From: CAWUEZ02 sp963921355
GTDB taxonomy: Bacteria > Pseudomonadota > Alphaproteobacteria > Thalassobaculales > Thalassobaculaceae
Length of the DNA stretch: 64,000 bases
Direction: 5' to 3'
NCBI GenBank assembly: GCA_963921355.3
Contig: OZ001190.1
Span: 2,976,001-3,040,000, forward strand
Part shown: positions 31,568-40,760 of the stretch, piece by piece
How the letters are laid out: each line of letters begins with the position of its first letter
How positions within the stretch are numbered: the first letter of the stretch is position 1
Made by a program: the position numbers and the translations under genes
Notes under the pieces: generated by a model
Database searches by the model: none
The model's input: the letters and a program-made list of their open reading frames with translations, nothing else
What the model was told of the DNA's origin: nothing

Positions 31568-32239
31568 ATGCCAAGTGCTTTGCGGGTGTGCGCGCTGGAT
31601 TTGGATGGGACCCTGGTCGACAGCCAGCATCATATCGTTGCTGCGATGGCGGCGGCCTTCATCCAGGAAGGTCTGCCGGAGCCTGAAGCGGAACAGGTTC
31701 GCCAAGTCGTCGGTCTGCCCCTGGATGTCGCCGTGGGCCAGCTAGCCCCCGAGGTCGGCGGCCTGCAGATCGAGCGGATGGGCCAGACCTACCGGGATGC
31801 CTATTTCGACGCCAAGGCGCGCTCGGGTGAAACCGAACCCCTGTTCCCGGGGGCCCTCCCGGCGCTCGACGCCCTGGAGTCGGCCGGATGGCTGCTGGCG
31901 ATCGTCACCGGCAAAGGCCGGCGAGGCCTGATCGAGGTCCTTGAAGCCCATGGCATTCGCAGCCGCTTCGTTTCGCTGAAATCGGCCGACGACGGTCCCG
32001 GCAAGCCGGATCCGACGCTGTTGCTCGAGGTTGTCGCCGAAACCGGGGTCGAGCGCGCACGCTGCCTGATGGTCGGTGACACAGTGTTCGACATGAAGAT
32101 GGCCGGCAACGCACGTATCCCGGCCCTTGGCGTTTCGTGGGGGTATCACGGTCGAGAGCAGTTGCGGGCCGAGGGTGCTCGGGTGATCCTGGAGCGTTTC
32201 GACGATCTGCCGCGTGCGGCGGAGGATCTGATCGGCTGA
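31568..32239 (+). CDS. HAD-superfamily phosphatase (phosphoglycolate phosphatase-like)
   Basis: A 223-residue HAD hydrolase. Motif I DLDGTLVDS at residues ~10-18 with nucleophile and acid Asp, helical cap with PLFPGALPALDAL, motif II IVTGKGR, motif III Lys in GKPDP, motif IV MVGDTVFDMKMAGNA. ATG 31568 is chosen because it begins one base after the rluC stop and fits the family; the longer open frame upstream lies in rluC. Substrate is unknown; Gph/PpaX-like members act on phosphoglycolate or pyrophosphate. Confidence 0.9.
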   Translation: MPSALRVCALDLDGTLVDSQHHIVAAMAAAFIQEGLPEPEAEQVRQVVGLPLDVAVGQLAPEVGGLQIERMGQTYRDAYFDAKARSGETEPLFPGALPALDALESAGWLLAIVTGKGRRGLIEVLEAHGIRSRFVSLKSADDGPGKPDPTLLLEVVAETGVERARCLMVGDTVFDMKMAGNARIPALGVSWGYHGREQLRAEGARVILERFDDLPRAAEDLIG

Positions 32240-32240
32240 C

Positions 32241-32305
32241 TTAGATCGGATCATGATTTGACGGAAACCCTCTGGTTTCCGGCAGAACATGTGAATCCGA
32301 TCTAA
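32241..32305. repeat. Palindromic stem element A
   Basis: Outer arms TTAGATCGGAT (32241-32251) and ATCCGATCTAA (32295-32305) with an inner stem CGGAAACC / loop CTCT / GGTTTCCG. Together with element B just downstream it fills the 152-base gap between the HAD gene and the AsmA gene. I recall similar dispersed elements in alphaproteobacterial genomes, but cannot search. Confidence 0.7.
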
Positions 32306-32315
32306 TTCAGAGAGT

Positions 32316-32379
32316 TAGAGCAGATGCACCGGTCAGATGGATCACCACAAGCGATGCCATCTGATACGGATCTGCTCTA
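32316..32379. repeat. Palindromic stem element B
   Basis: Outer arms TAGAGCAGAT (32316-32325) and ATCTGCTCTA (32370-32379), inner stem TCAGATGG with CCATCTGA. Length (64) and outer-inner stem plan match element A at 65 bases, although the sequence differs. Confidence 0.65.
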
Positions 32380-32391
32380 GGGAGAACGGGC

Positions 32392-34277
32392 ATGCGATGG
32401 ACGCGAGTCCTGGCAGGCGGTGTCGGCGTTCTTGTGCTGGCCATCACGGGGGCGGCGGTGCTCGTCGCGACCCTCGATCCGAACGACTACAAATTGGAAA
32501 TCCGGGCGGCGGCGGAGAGCGCAACCGGCCGCTCGCTGACCCTGGAGGGCGACCTTGAGCTTTCCCTGCTGCCCCGGCCGTCGTTGACCGCCTCTGATCT
32601 GCGCTTTGCCAATGCGCCTTGGGGCAGCGATCCGGACATGGTGTCCATCGGCACGCTGGCGCTGTCTCTGGAACTCCTGCCGCTGCTCTCCGATCAGATT
32701 GAGGCGGAACGCATTCAGCTGTCGGACGTATCGATTCTGCTGGAGCGCAACGATGAGGGAACAGCCAACTGGCAGGTCGGCTCCGGCGAAGGGGGAGCTG
32801 GCGATGCTGGTGCCGCGCCAGGTCGGCAAGGCAGCCTGGATTTGGACCTTCGCTCGGCCGAGATCGAGGCCGTCACGGTCACCTGGATCGGGGCTCCTGG
32901 TGCTGCGGCCCGAACTGTCGTCATCGACCGTTTGGCGCTTGAATCCGATGATGCCCGCGCGCCGCTCTCGCTGTCTGTCGCGGCGTCGGTTGACGACCGG
33001 GATCTCGTGCTGGAAGGGACCATTCCGGCCATCGCGGACATTGCCAGACCGGGCACTGAACTGCCGATCGACCTGGCGGGACGGATCTCTGACACCGATA
33101 TCGCTCTGGCGGCCAGCCTGGGTTATGCGACGGCGGCCGATGGCGGGCTGACGGCGGTTTCGGCCGATCGGATTGCCCTGTCGCTGGCGGATATGACGGC
33201 GACCGGTCGGATCGGCATCGCGCTGGAGGGTCCGCGGCCTAGGGTCAATGCCGAATTCCAGAGCGAACGGCTTGTCCTCCCGGGGGCTGAGGGAGACGGT
33301 GAGGGGGATCCGCTGGGCCAGGCCTTGCCGTGGGAGTTGCTGACGCTCCTGGATGGACAGATCGCGGTTGAGGCCGGCCGTGTTGAGGCGGACCGTCTGA
33401 TGGTCGACAACGTTGCGCTGGCCGCGGTCCTGCAGGACGGCGTTCTGACGCTTGATCCCGTGACCGCGGACCTCTCCGGGGGGAGCCTCTCAGTGACCGC
33501 CAGGATGAACGCATCGGCCGAGGTGCCGCGCGCCGTGGCGCGCGGAGAGTGGGCGGGGGCGGATTTCGGTGCGCTGGTTCAGCGCCTTCAGGGAACCGAC
33601 ATCCTGGCTGCGAGCGGTGACGCGGCTTTCGACCTTCAGGGGGTGGGCGACACACCGCGCGACCTCCTGAATACGGCGGCGGGTGCGGCATGGTTTGTGG
33701 TGCGGGAAGGGCGGGTGGATAACGCCTATTGGGAACTCATCGCCGAAGATCTGACCACCCGGTTCCTCCCGTTCACGGAGGACGGACCGGAACGGGGGAC
33801 GTTGAACTGTGCGACCGGCCGCTGGACGGTCGACCGCGGAGTCGCTGACACCACCGTTCTGATGGCCGACAGCGATCGGGTTACGATCGCCGGGGAAGGC
33901 ACGATCGATCTTGCCCGCGCCACGCTCGACATGAAACTCACGCCGCGCCCGAAAGACGCGTCCCTGGTCAGTCTCGCGACCCCGATCCTGGTGACCGGCG
34001 ATCTGGGGGCGCCGACGGTCGCACCCGATCCTCTGGCGGTGGCGAAGGGCGTGGGCACCGCGGTCGTCGGAACGATGATCAATCCGCTGGCGCTGATCCT
34101 GCCGTTCGTTTCCAGCGGTGCGGACGACGATCCCTGTCCGAACGCGATCGCCGTTGCGAGGGCCGGCAGCCGACCGCGGCCAAGCCGTCGACCGCGTCAG
34201 AGCAACCTTCTGAGGAAGAAGGTAAATCCGGTGGTATCAAAGGTTTATTTGAATCTCTTCGTAAAGCAGTTGAGTAA
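32392..34277 (+). CDS. AsmA-family protein, frame broken near the C-terminus
   Basis: An AsmA-like envelope protein (about 628 residues if repaired), with an N-terminal membrane anchor (VLAGGVGVLVLAITGAAVLVA), the AsmA start region LDPNDYKLEIRAAAESATGR, then long beta-rich repeats and the family C-domain ending in PLALILPFV. The open frame as it stands runs on into the next gene and reads nonsense. Shifting to the frame that starts codons at 34182 gives KPSTASEQPSEEEGKSG and GGIKGLFESLRKAVE followed by TAA 34275-34277, a sensible AsmA C-terminus 8 bases before the next gene. One base missing at about 34150-34170 explains it. It may be a real mutation or an assembly error. Role in outer-membrane lipid homeostasis is known for the family. 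Confidence 0.8.
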
Positions 34278-34285
34278 TAAGACGG

Positions 34286-34990
34286 ATGAAGCGCATCTAC
34301 AAGACGGTCGCGGTAGAAGCCGAAGCCGACGGGTTCGTGGTGGCGCTCGACGGTCGGGCCCTGCGGTCGCCCGCCAAGCGCGCTCTGGTGCTGCCGACGC
34401 GGGCGCTGGCCGACGCGGTCGCACAGGAGTGGGATGCGCAGGGCGAGACGGTCGAGCCGGCGACGATGGCGATGATGGGCTTTGCGTCGACCGTCGCCGA
34501 CCGTGTGGCTCCCCAGCGCGATCATGTGGTGGATGAGATCGCGGCCTATGGCGGGTCCGATCTGCTGTGCTTTCTCGCCGAAGGGCCGGAGTCGCTGGTC
34601 GACCGGCAACAGGCGCGTTGGACGCCCTGGCGGCTCTGGGCGGAGGAGCGGTTTCACGTCACCCTCGCGGTGACCAGCGGCATCATGCCGGTGCGCCAGG
34701 ATGACGAGACTCTTGCCACCCTGAAGGCGGCCGTGGGCTCCATTGATGACTGGCACCTCGCGCCGATGCACACCGTGACGACCATCACCGGGTCGCTGGT
34801 GCTCGGGCTGGCGATGCAGGCTCGGGCGATCGCGGCCGACGAGGCCTTCGACCTCTCTCAGATCGACGAGGCCTACCAGGTGGAGCAATGGGGCCAGGAC
34901 CGCGAGGCCGAGCAGCGCCGACGGCAGTTGCGTGAAGAGGTGCGGGGGGCGGCGAGATTTGCGGACTTGCTGAGCGACCAGGGCGGCTGA
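34286..34990 (+). CDS. ATP12 family F1-ATPase assembly chaperone
   Basis: A 234-residue ATP12-type chaperone, which in mitochondria and alphaproteobacteria assists assembly of the alpha subunit into F1-ATPase. Diagnostic features: YKTVAVEAEADGFVVALDGR at the start, LPTRALADAVAQEW, and WTPWRLWAEERFHVTLAVTSG. Starts 8 bases after the repaired AsmA stop; the ATG has a weak site. ATP synthase genes are not in the window. Confidence 0.93.
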   Translation: MKRIYKTVAVEAEADGFVVALDGRALRSPAKRALVLPTRALADAVAQEWDAQGETVEPATMAMMGFASTVADRVAPQRDHVVDEIAAYGGSDLLCFLAEGPESLVDRQQARWTPWRLWAEERFHVTLAVTSGIMPVRQDDETLATLKAAVGSIDDWHLAPMHTVTTITGSLVLGLAMQARAIAADEAFDLSQIDEAYQVEQWGQDREAEQRRRQLREEVRGAARFADLLSDQGG

Positions 34991-35134
34991 CCGGCGGGCG
35001 TGGGCCGATCCGGGTGGCTGGAGTTGCGCCGACCGAGATGCTATCGGGATTGGTGGGAAATGTGACGCTGGCGTGATGGCGGACCGGTGGCGGTTTCGGT
35101 GTGACGCGGTGAGGGATTGTGAAAGGGCGGGACC

Positions 35135-36667
35135 ATGCAGGACATCATCCATCGCCTCGAAACCATGCGCGATCAGGCGCGGGCCGGCGGCGGCCAGCGC
35201 CGGGTCGAAGCCCAGCACGCCAAAGGCAAGCTCAGCGCGCGCGAGCGGATCGACCTGCTGGTCGACCCGGGGTCGTTCGAGGAATGGGACATGTTCGTCG
35301 AACATCGCTCGACCGATTTCGGCATGGCCGACCAGAAAATCCCGGGCGACGGCGTGGTCACCGGTTACGGCACGGTGAACGGCCGCCTGGTCTTCGTCTT
35401 CAGCCAGGACTTCACGGTGTTCGGTGGCTCGTTGTCGGAGGCCCATGCCGAGAAGATCTGCAAGGTCATGGACCAGGCGATGAAAGTCGGTGCGCCGGTC
35501 ATCGGCCTGAACGACAGCGGCGGGGCCCGCATCCAGGAGGGGGTGGCGTCGTTGGGCGGCTATGCCGAAGTGTTCCAGCGCAATGTGCTGGCCTCGGGCG
35601 TGGTCCCGCAGATCTCGATGATCATGGGCCCGTGCGCCGGCGGTGCGGTCTATTCGCCGGCGATGACCGACTTCATCTTCATGGTCAAGGACAGCTCCTA
35701 CATGTTCGTCACCGGCCCGGACGTGGTGAAGACCGTCACCCACGAGACCGTTACCCATGAGGAACTTGGCGGTGCCGTCACCCACACCACCAGGTCCGGA
35801 GTCGCCGACCAGGCCTTCGACAACGACGTCGAGGCCTTGCTGAACCTGCGCCGCTTCATCGACTTCCTGCCGAGTTCGAACCGGGAGAAGCCGCCGGTTC
35901 GCCCGACCGCCGACGAGGCGGACCGCCCGGAGATGTCGCTCGACAGTCTGGTGCCGGCCAATCCGAACAAGCCCTACGACATGAAGGAGTTGATCCTGAA
36001 GGTCGCGGACGAGGGCGACTTCTTCGAGCTGCAGCCGAATTTCGCCGCCAACATCATCACCGGCTTCGCCCGAATGCAGGGCTCCACCGTCGGAATCGTC
36101 GCCAACCAGCCGATGGTGCTGGCCGGGTGTCTGGACATCGAGAGTGCGAAGAAGGCCGGACGCTTCGTGCGGTTCTGCGACTGTTTCAACATCCCGATCG
36201 TGACCTTTGTCGATGTCCCGGGCTTCCTGCCGGGCACCGCTCAGGAATACGGCGGCATCATCAAGCATGGCGCCAAGCTGCTGTTCGCCTATGCCGAGGC
36301 GACGGTGCCGAAGGTGACGGTGATCACCCGCAAGGCCTATGGCGGGGCCTATGACGTGATGAGCTCGAAGCACCTGCGCGGCGACGTCAACTACGCCTGG
36401 CCGACCGCCGAGATCGCGGTCATGGGGCCGAAAGGCGCGGTCGAGATCATCTTCCGCGGCGACCTCGGCGACGACGAGAAGATCGAAGCGCGCACCGAGG
36501 AGTACCGCCAGCGTTTCGCCAACCCGTTCGTGGCGGCCGGTCGCGGCTACCTGGATGACGTGATCATGCCGCACAACACAAGACGGCGGATCTGTCGGGC
36601 GCTGGCGATGCTGCGTGACAAGCAGCTCGAGAACCCGTGGAAGAAACACGACAACATCCCGCTCTGA
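35135..36667 (+). CDS. pccB: Propionyl-CoA carboxylase beta subunit (carboxyltransferase)
   Basis: A 510-residue biotin-dependent carboxyltransferase that moves CO2 from carboxybiotin to propionyl-CoA, giving methylmalonyl-CoA. N- and C-terminal crotonase-type lobes: first oxyanion region GLNDSGGARIQEGVASLGGY and GPCAGGAVYSP (about residues 128-175), second AYGGAYDVMSSKHLRGD (about 400-420). The ATG at 35135 follows a 144-base gap and is preceded by AGGGCGGG. Directly followed by pccA after 21 bases. It serves odd-chain fatty acid, valine, isoleucine and propionate use. Confidence 0.97.
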   Translation: MQDIIHRLETMRDQARAGGGQRRVEAQHAKGKLSARERIDLLVDPGSFEEWDMFVEHRSTDFGMADQKIPGDGVVTGYGTVNGRLVFVFSQDFTVFGGSLSEAHAEKICKVMDQAMKVGAPVIGLNDSGGARIQEGVASLGGYAEVFQRNVLASGVVPQISMIMGPCAGGAVYSPAMTDFIFMVKDSSYMFVTGPDVVKTVTHETVTHEELGGAVTHTTRSGVADQAFDNDVEALLNLRRFIDFLPSSNREKPPVRPTADEADRPEMSLDSLVPANPNKPYDMKELILKVADEGDFFELQPNFAANIITGFARMQGSTVGIVANQPMVLAGCLDIESAKKAGRFVRFCDCFNIPIVTFVDVPGFLPGTAQEYGGIIKHGAKLLFAYAEATVPKVTVITRKAYGGAYDVMSSKHLRGDVNYAWPTAEIAVMGPKGAVEIIFRGDLGDDEKIEARTEEYRQRFANPFVAAGRGYLDDVIMPHNTRRRICRALAMLRDKQLENPWKKHDNIPL

Positions 36668-36688
36668 GCGGCCGGGAAGGGACGGGCC

Positions 36689-38677
<1,989 letters not shown>

Positions 38678-38685
38678 GCACGGCG

Positions 38686-38968
38686 GTGGCCGAGGCCGTC
38701 CGCCTGATCGTCACCGGCCGGGTCCAGGGGGGTCGGGTTCCGGTACTGGACGGTGCGTGCGGCGACGGCCCTTGGACTCGACGGATGGGTGCGCAACCGT
38801 CGCGACGGTTCGGTCGAGATCCTGGCAGCGGGCGACCCGTCCGATCTTCAGGCACTTGCCGATCGCTGCCACAGGGGCCCGCCGGTGGCCCGGGTCGACC
38901 GGGTCGAGCGGACGCCCGAGAGCGCTGAGGGCATCGCGCCCGGCTTCGTGGAAACCGACACGATCTGA
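38686..38968 (+). pseudogene. Acylphosphatase, interrupted by one extra G in a G-run
   Basis: Start GTG 38686 gives AEAVRLIVTGRVQG, then the run of six G at 38727-38732 throws the frame. Reading one base on recovers VGFRYWTVRAATALG and GWVRNRRDGSVEILAAG down to TGA 38966-38968. Repaired length is 93 residues, the norm for acylphosphatase, with the catalytic Arg (GFRYW) and Asn (GWVRN) in place. Five G instead of six would make an intact gene. So it is a recent pseudogene, a slippage-prone switch, or a sequencing error. It follows pccA by 8 bases. Confidence 0.85.
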
Positions 38969-39097
38969 CACGATTCCCCCGGACCCTGCCCTGGCCGGAG
39001 CCGCCCGCCTGGCGTAGAGACCTGGGCTTTTCGCCAATGGCTGACGGGGCCGGGGGTTAGCGATAGGGTTCGATGACCGTGACGCGTGGAGGTGGCG

Positions 39098-39529
39098 ATG
39101 ACCCCGATCGATCCCCCGTCTCTCCGGCAGTGGAACGAGCGTCTGCGCTGGTTCGATGAAAGACTGCGGCGCGCAGGGGGCGACGCGCCGCTCCAGGTCG
39201 ACGCCCAGACCGAAGCGATCCTGATGGACCTGCGCCGCGTGTTTGCCGCCGGCGCCTGGGTGACGGTCGTCATCCTGGCCCAGACGGCGATCGACAGCGA
39301 CGTGGCCGAGCGGGTCGACATGGCGGTCGGCGACGGCCTGCACCTGAACACCGTGCGGTTCGGGCGCGACTATGTCTGGCTGCGCGAGCGCCGGAACGCT
39401 TATGTCCACAACGATGCCCCCCTGCCGGCGATCACCGCCCGGGATATCGCCCATGACAGTGCGCGGCTCGAGCACGAAGCCCGCAAGGCGGTCGAACTGA
39501 TGGCGGACGCTCTGGCCGGCGTGGCGTAG
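39098..39529 (+). CDS. HEPN-like helical protein
   Basis: A 143-residue helical protein. Residues 99-104 read RNAYVH, which fits the R-x4-6-H motif (with Asn after Arg) of HEPN-fold ribonucleases; the helix before it (GAWVTVVILAQTAIDSDVAE) matches the usual HEPN second helix. No nucleotidyltransferase (MNT) partner gene is adjacent, so a standard toxin-antitoxin pair is not evident. ATG 39098 is preferred over a GTG four codons earlier because GGAGG lies 5 bases before it. Downstream of the broken acylphosphatase gene. Confidence 0.6.
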   Translation: MTPIDPPSLRQWNERLRWFDERLRRAGGDAPLQVDAQTEAILMDLRRVFAAGAWVTVVILAQTAIDSDVAERVDMAVGDGLHLNTVRFGRDYVWLRERRNAYVHNDAPLPAITARDIAHDSARLEHEARKAVELMADALAGVA

Positions 39530-39539
39530 GATACGAGGC

Positions 39540-39667
39540 CACTCACCCCCTTACTTCCCGGGCCTGACCAGGGACCCAGAGCAACGCTTGCAGGACCGCC
39601 CGGAGTCCCCGTACGGTCGCTCCAGCAGCTCCTAGCCTGGGCCCCGGCTTGGCGCCGGGGAGTGAGA
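39540..39667. repeat. GC palindromic repeat, copy 1
   Basis: Left part CTTCCCGGGCCTGACCAGGG and right part GGCCCCGGCTTGGCGCCGGG, closed by CACTC... and ...GAGTG ends, with about 60 bases between the halves. Same plan as copies at 53,321 and 57,457 but more diverged. Lies between the HEPN-like gene and the 3' end of lipB. Confidence 0.6.
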
Positions 39668-39690
39668 GTTCTGGATATCGAAGGGCGTGG

Positions 39691-40509
39691 CTAATCAGCC
39701 CGCCGCGCCATCGCGCCACTCGGGCCGAAAACCTCGTCGAAGGCACCTTTCAGCGCGGCGTCGACGTCGGACATCGATACCGGGATGCCGAGATCGACCA
39801 GGCTGGTCACGCCGTGGCCCGAGATGCCGCAGGGCACGATGCCCTCGAAGTGGCCGAGATCGGGCTCGACGTTCAGCGAGACCCCGTGGAAGGTCACCCA
39901 GCGGCGCACCCGCACCCCGATGGCAGTGATCTTGTCCTCGCGCAGCGGTTCGTTCCGGTCGGTGCGGCGCACCCAGATGCCGACACGGCCCTGGCGACGT
40001 TCCCCCTCGACCCCGAGCCGGTCCAAGGCGGCGATCAGCCAGCCCTCCAGTCCGTGTACATAGGCGCGCACATCCGGATTGCGGCGCTTCAGGTCGAGCA
40101 TGACATAGGCCACGCGCTGCCCGGGGCCGTGATAAGTGAATTCGCCGCCCCGCCCGGTGCGGTGGACCGGGAATCGCTCCGGCTGCAGCAGATCCGCGGC
40201 GTCGGCGCTGGTACCCGCCGTGTAGAGCGGAGGATGCTCCAGCAGCCACACGGTCTCCGGAGCCTCCCCGGCATGGATGGCCGCAGCCAGCCGCTCCATC
40301 TCGGCAACCGCGTCCTCGTAGGCGACAAGCCCGTCCGAGACTCGCCAGTCGACGGTCGCCGGTAGGGTGGAGAGGCTGGCAGCGGGGACAGCGGATGTGG
40401 CCAATGTCTCGTCTTTCGGGCGCTGGGACGCGCGATCGTTCTTGATCGCTGAAACGGCTTTTGGTACTCCCTCAGCCTCGTTCCGGGCCGGCGAGTCCGG
40501 AGCGACCAT
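39691..40509 (-). CDS. lipB: Octanoyl-[acyl-carrier-protein]:protein transferase LipB
   Basis: LipB moves octanoyl groups from ACP to lipoyl domains. Signature RGGEFTYHGPGQRVAYVMLD at residues 120-139, catalytic Lys193 in EDKITAIGVR and Cys227 in VPCGISGHG. From ATG 40509 the protein has 272 residues, 40-50 longer than most LipB; the first ~50 residues are low-similarity and a later start is likely. The region just upstream of 40509 is the tRNA-Leu gene on the opposite strand, so the promoter must overlap that gene or the start lies further in. Confidence 0.92.
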   Translation of the reverse strand: MVAPDSPARNEAEGVPKAVSAIKNDRASQRPKDETLATSAVPAASLSTLPATVDWRVSDGLVAYEDAVAEMERLAAAIHAGEAPETVWLLEHPPLYTAGTSADAADLLQPERFPVHRTGRGGEFTYHGPGQRVAYVMLDLKRRNPDVRAYVHGLEGWLIAALDRLGVEGERRQGRVGIWVRRTDRNEPLREDKITAIGVRVRRWVTFHGVSLNVEPDLGHFEGIVPCGISGHGVTSLVDLGIPVSMSDVDAALKGAFDEVFGPSGAMARRAD

Positions 40510-40512
40510 AGT

Positions 40513-40599
40513 GCGGTCGTGGCGGAATTGGTAGACGCGCAGCGTTGAGGTCGCTGTCCGGTAACACGGGTGGAAGTTCGAGTCTTCTCGACCGCACCA
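40513..40599 (+). tRNA. tRNA-Leu (anticodon GAG)
   Basis: An 87-base class II tRNA with 7-bp acceptor stem GCGGTCG / CGACCGC (40513-40519, 40589-40595), anticodon loop TTGAGGT giving GAG, a long variable arm and encoded CCA (40597-40599). It reads CUC and CUU codons. A terminator follows. Confidence 0.96.
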
Positions 40600-40622
40600 T
40601 CTTCCCAAACAGGTTTGACAGG

Positions 40623-40648
40623 AACGCCCTCGCTTTCGGGCGTTTTTT
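40623..40648 (+). terminator. Rho-independent terminator of tRNA-Leu
   Basis: AACGCCC (40623-40629), loop TCGCTTTC, GGGCGTT (40638-40644) and a T-run (TTTTTT at 40643-40648). Confidence 0.92.
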
Positions 40649-40760
40649 GTCTTTCGTCGTTGCCCGAAGGGTGCGCGCCTATTGGGCCCGCGCCCCCCGT
40701 TGTGTAAGGTCCGCCAACCCCTGCATGTCGCTGGGGCGGATGGCATGACGGGAGGCTGGC

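Noticed and set aside
35735..35775. Internal repeat in PccB (TVTHE twice in a row)
   Set aside because: The normal family sequence has the same length here, so no insertion is implied; it is a chance similarity.
38753..38968. Stand-alone 71-residue protein in the acylphosphatase region
   Set aside because: It is the second part of one broken gene; its start has no ribosome site and the catalytic Arg lies upstream.
39649..40365. + strand frame of 238 codons over lipB
   Set aside because: Antisense shadow of lipB and the adjacent repeat; no motif.
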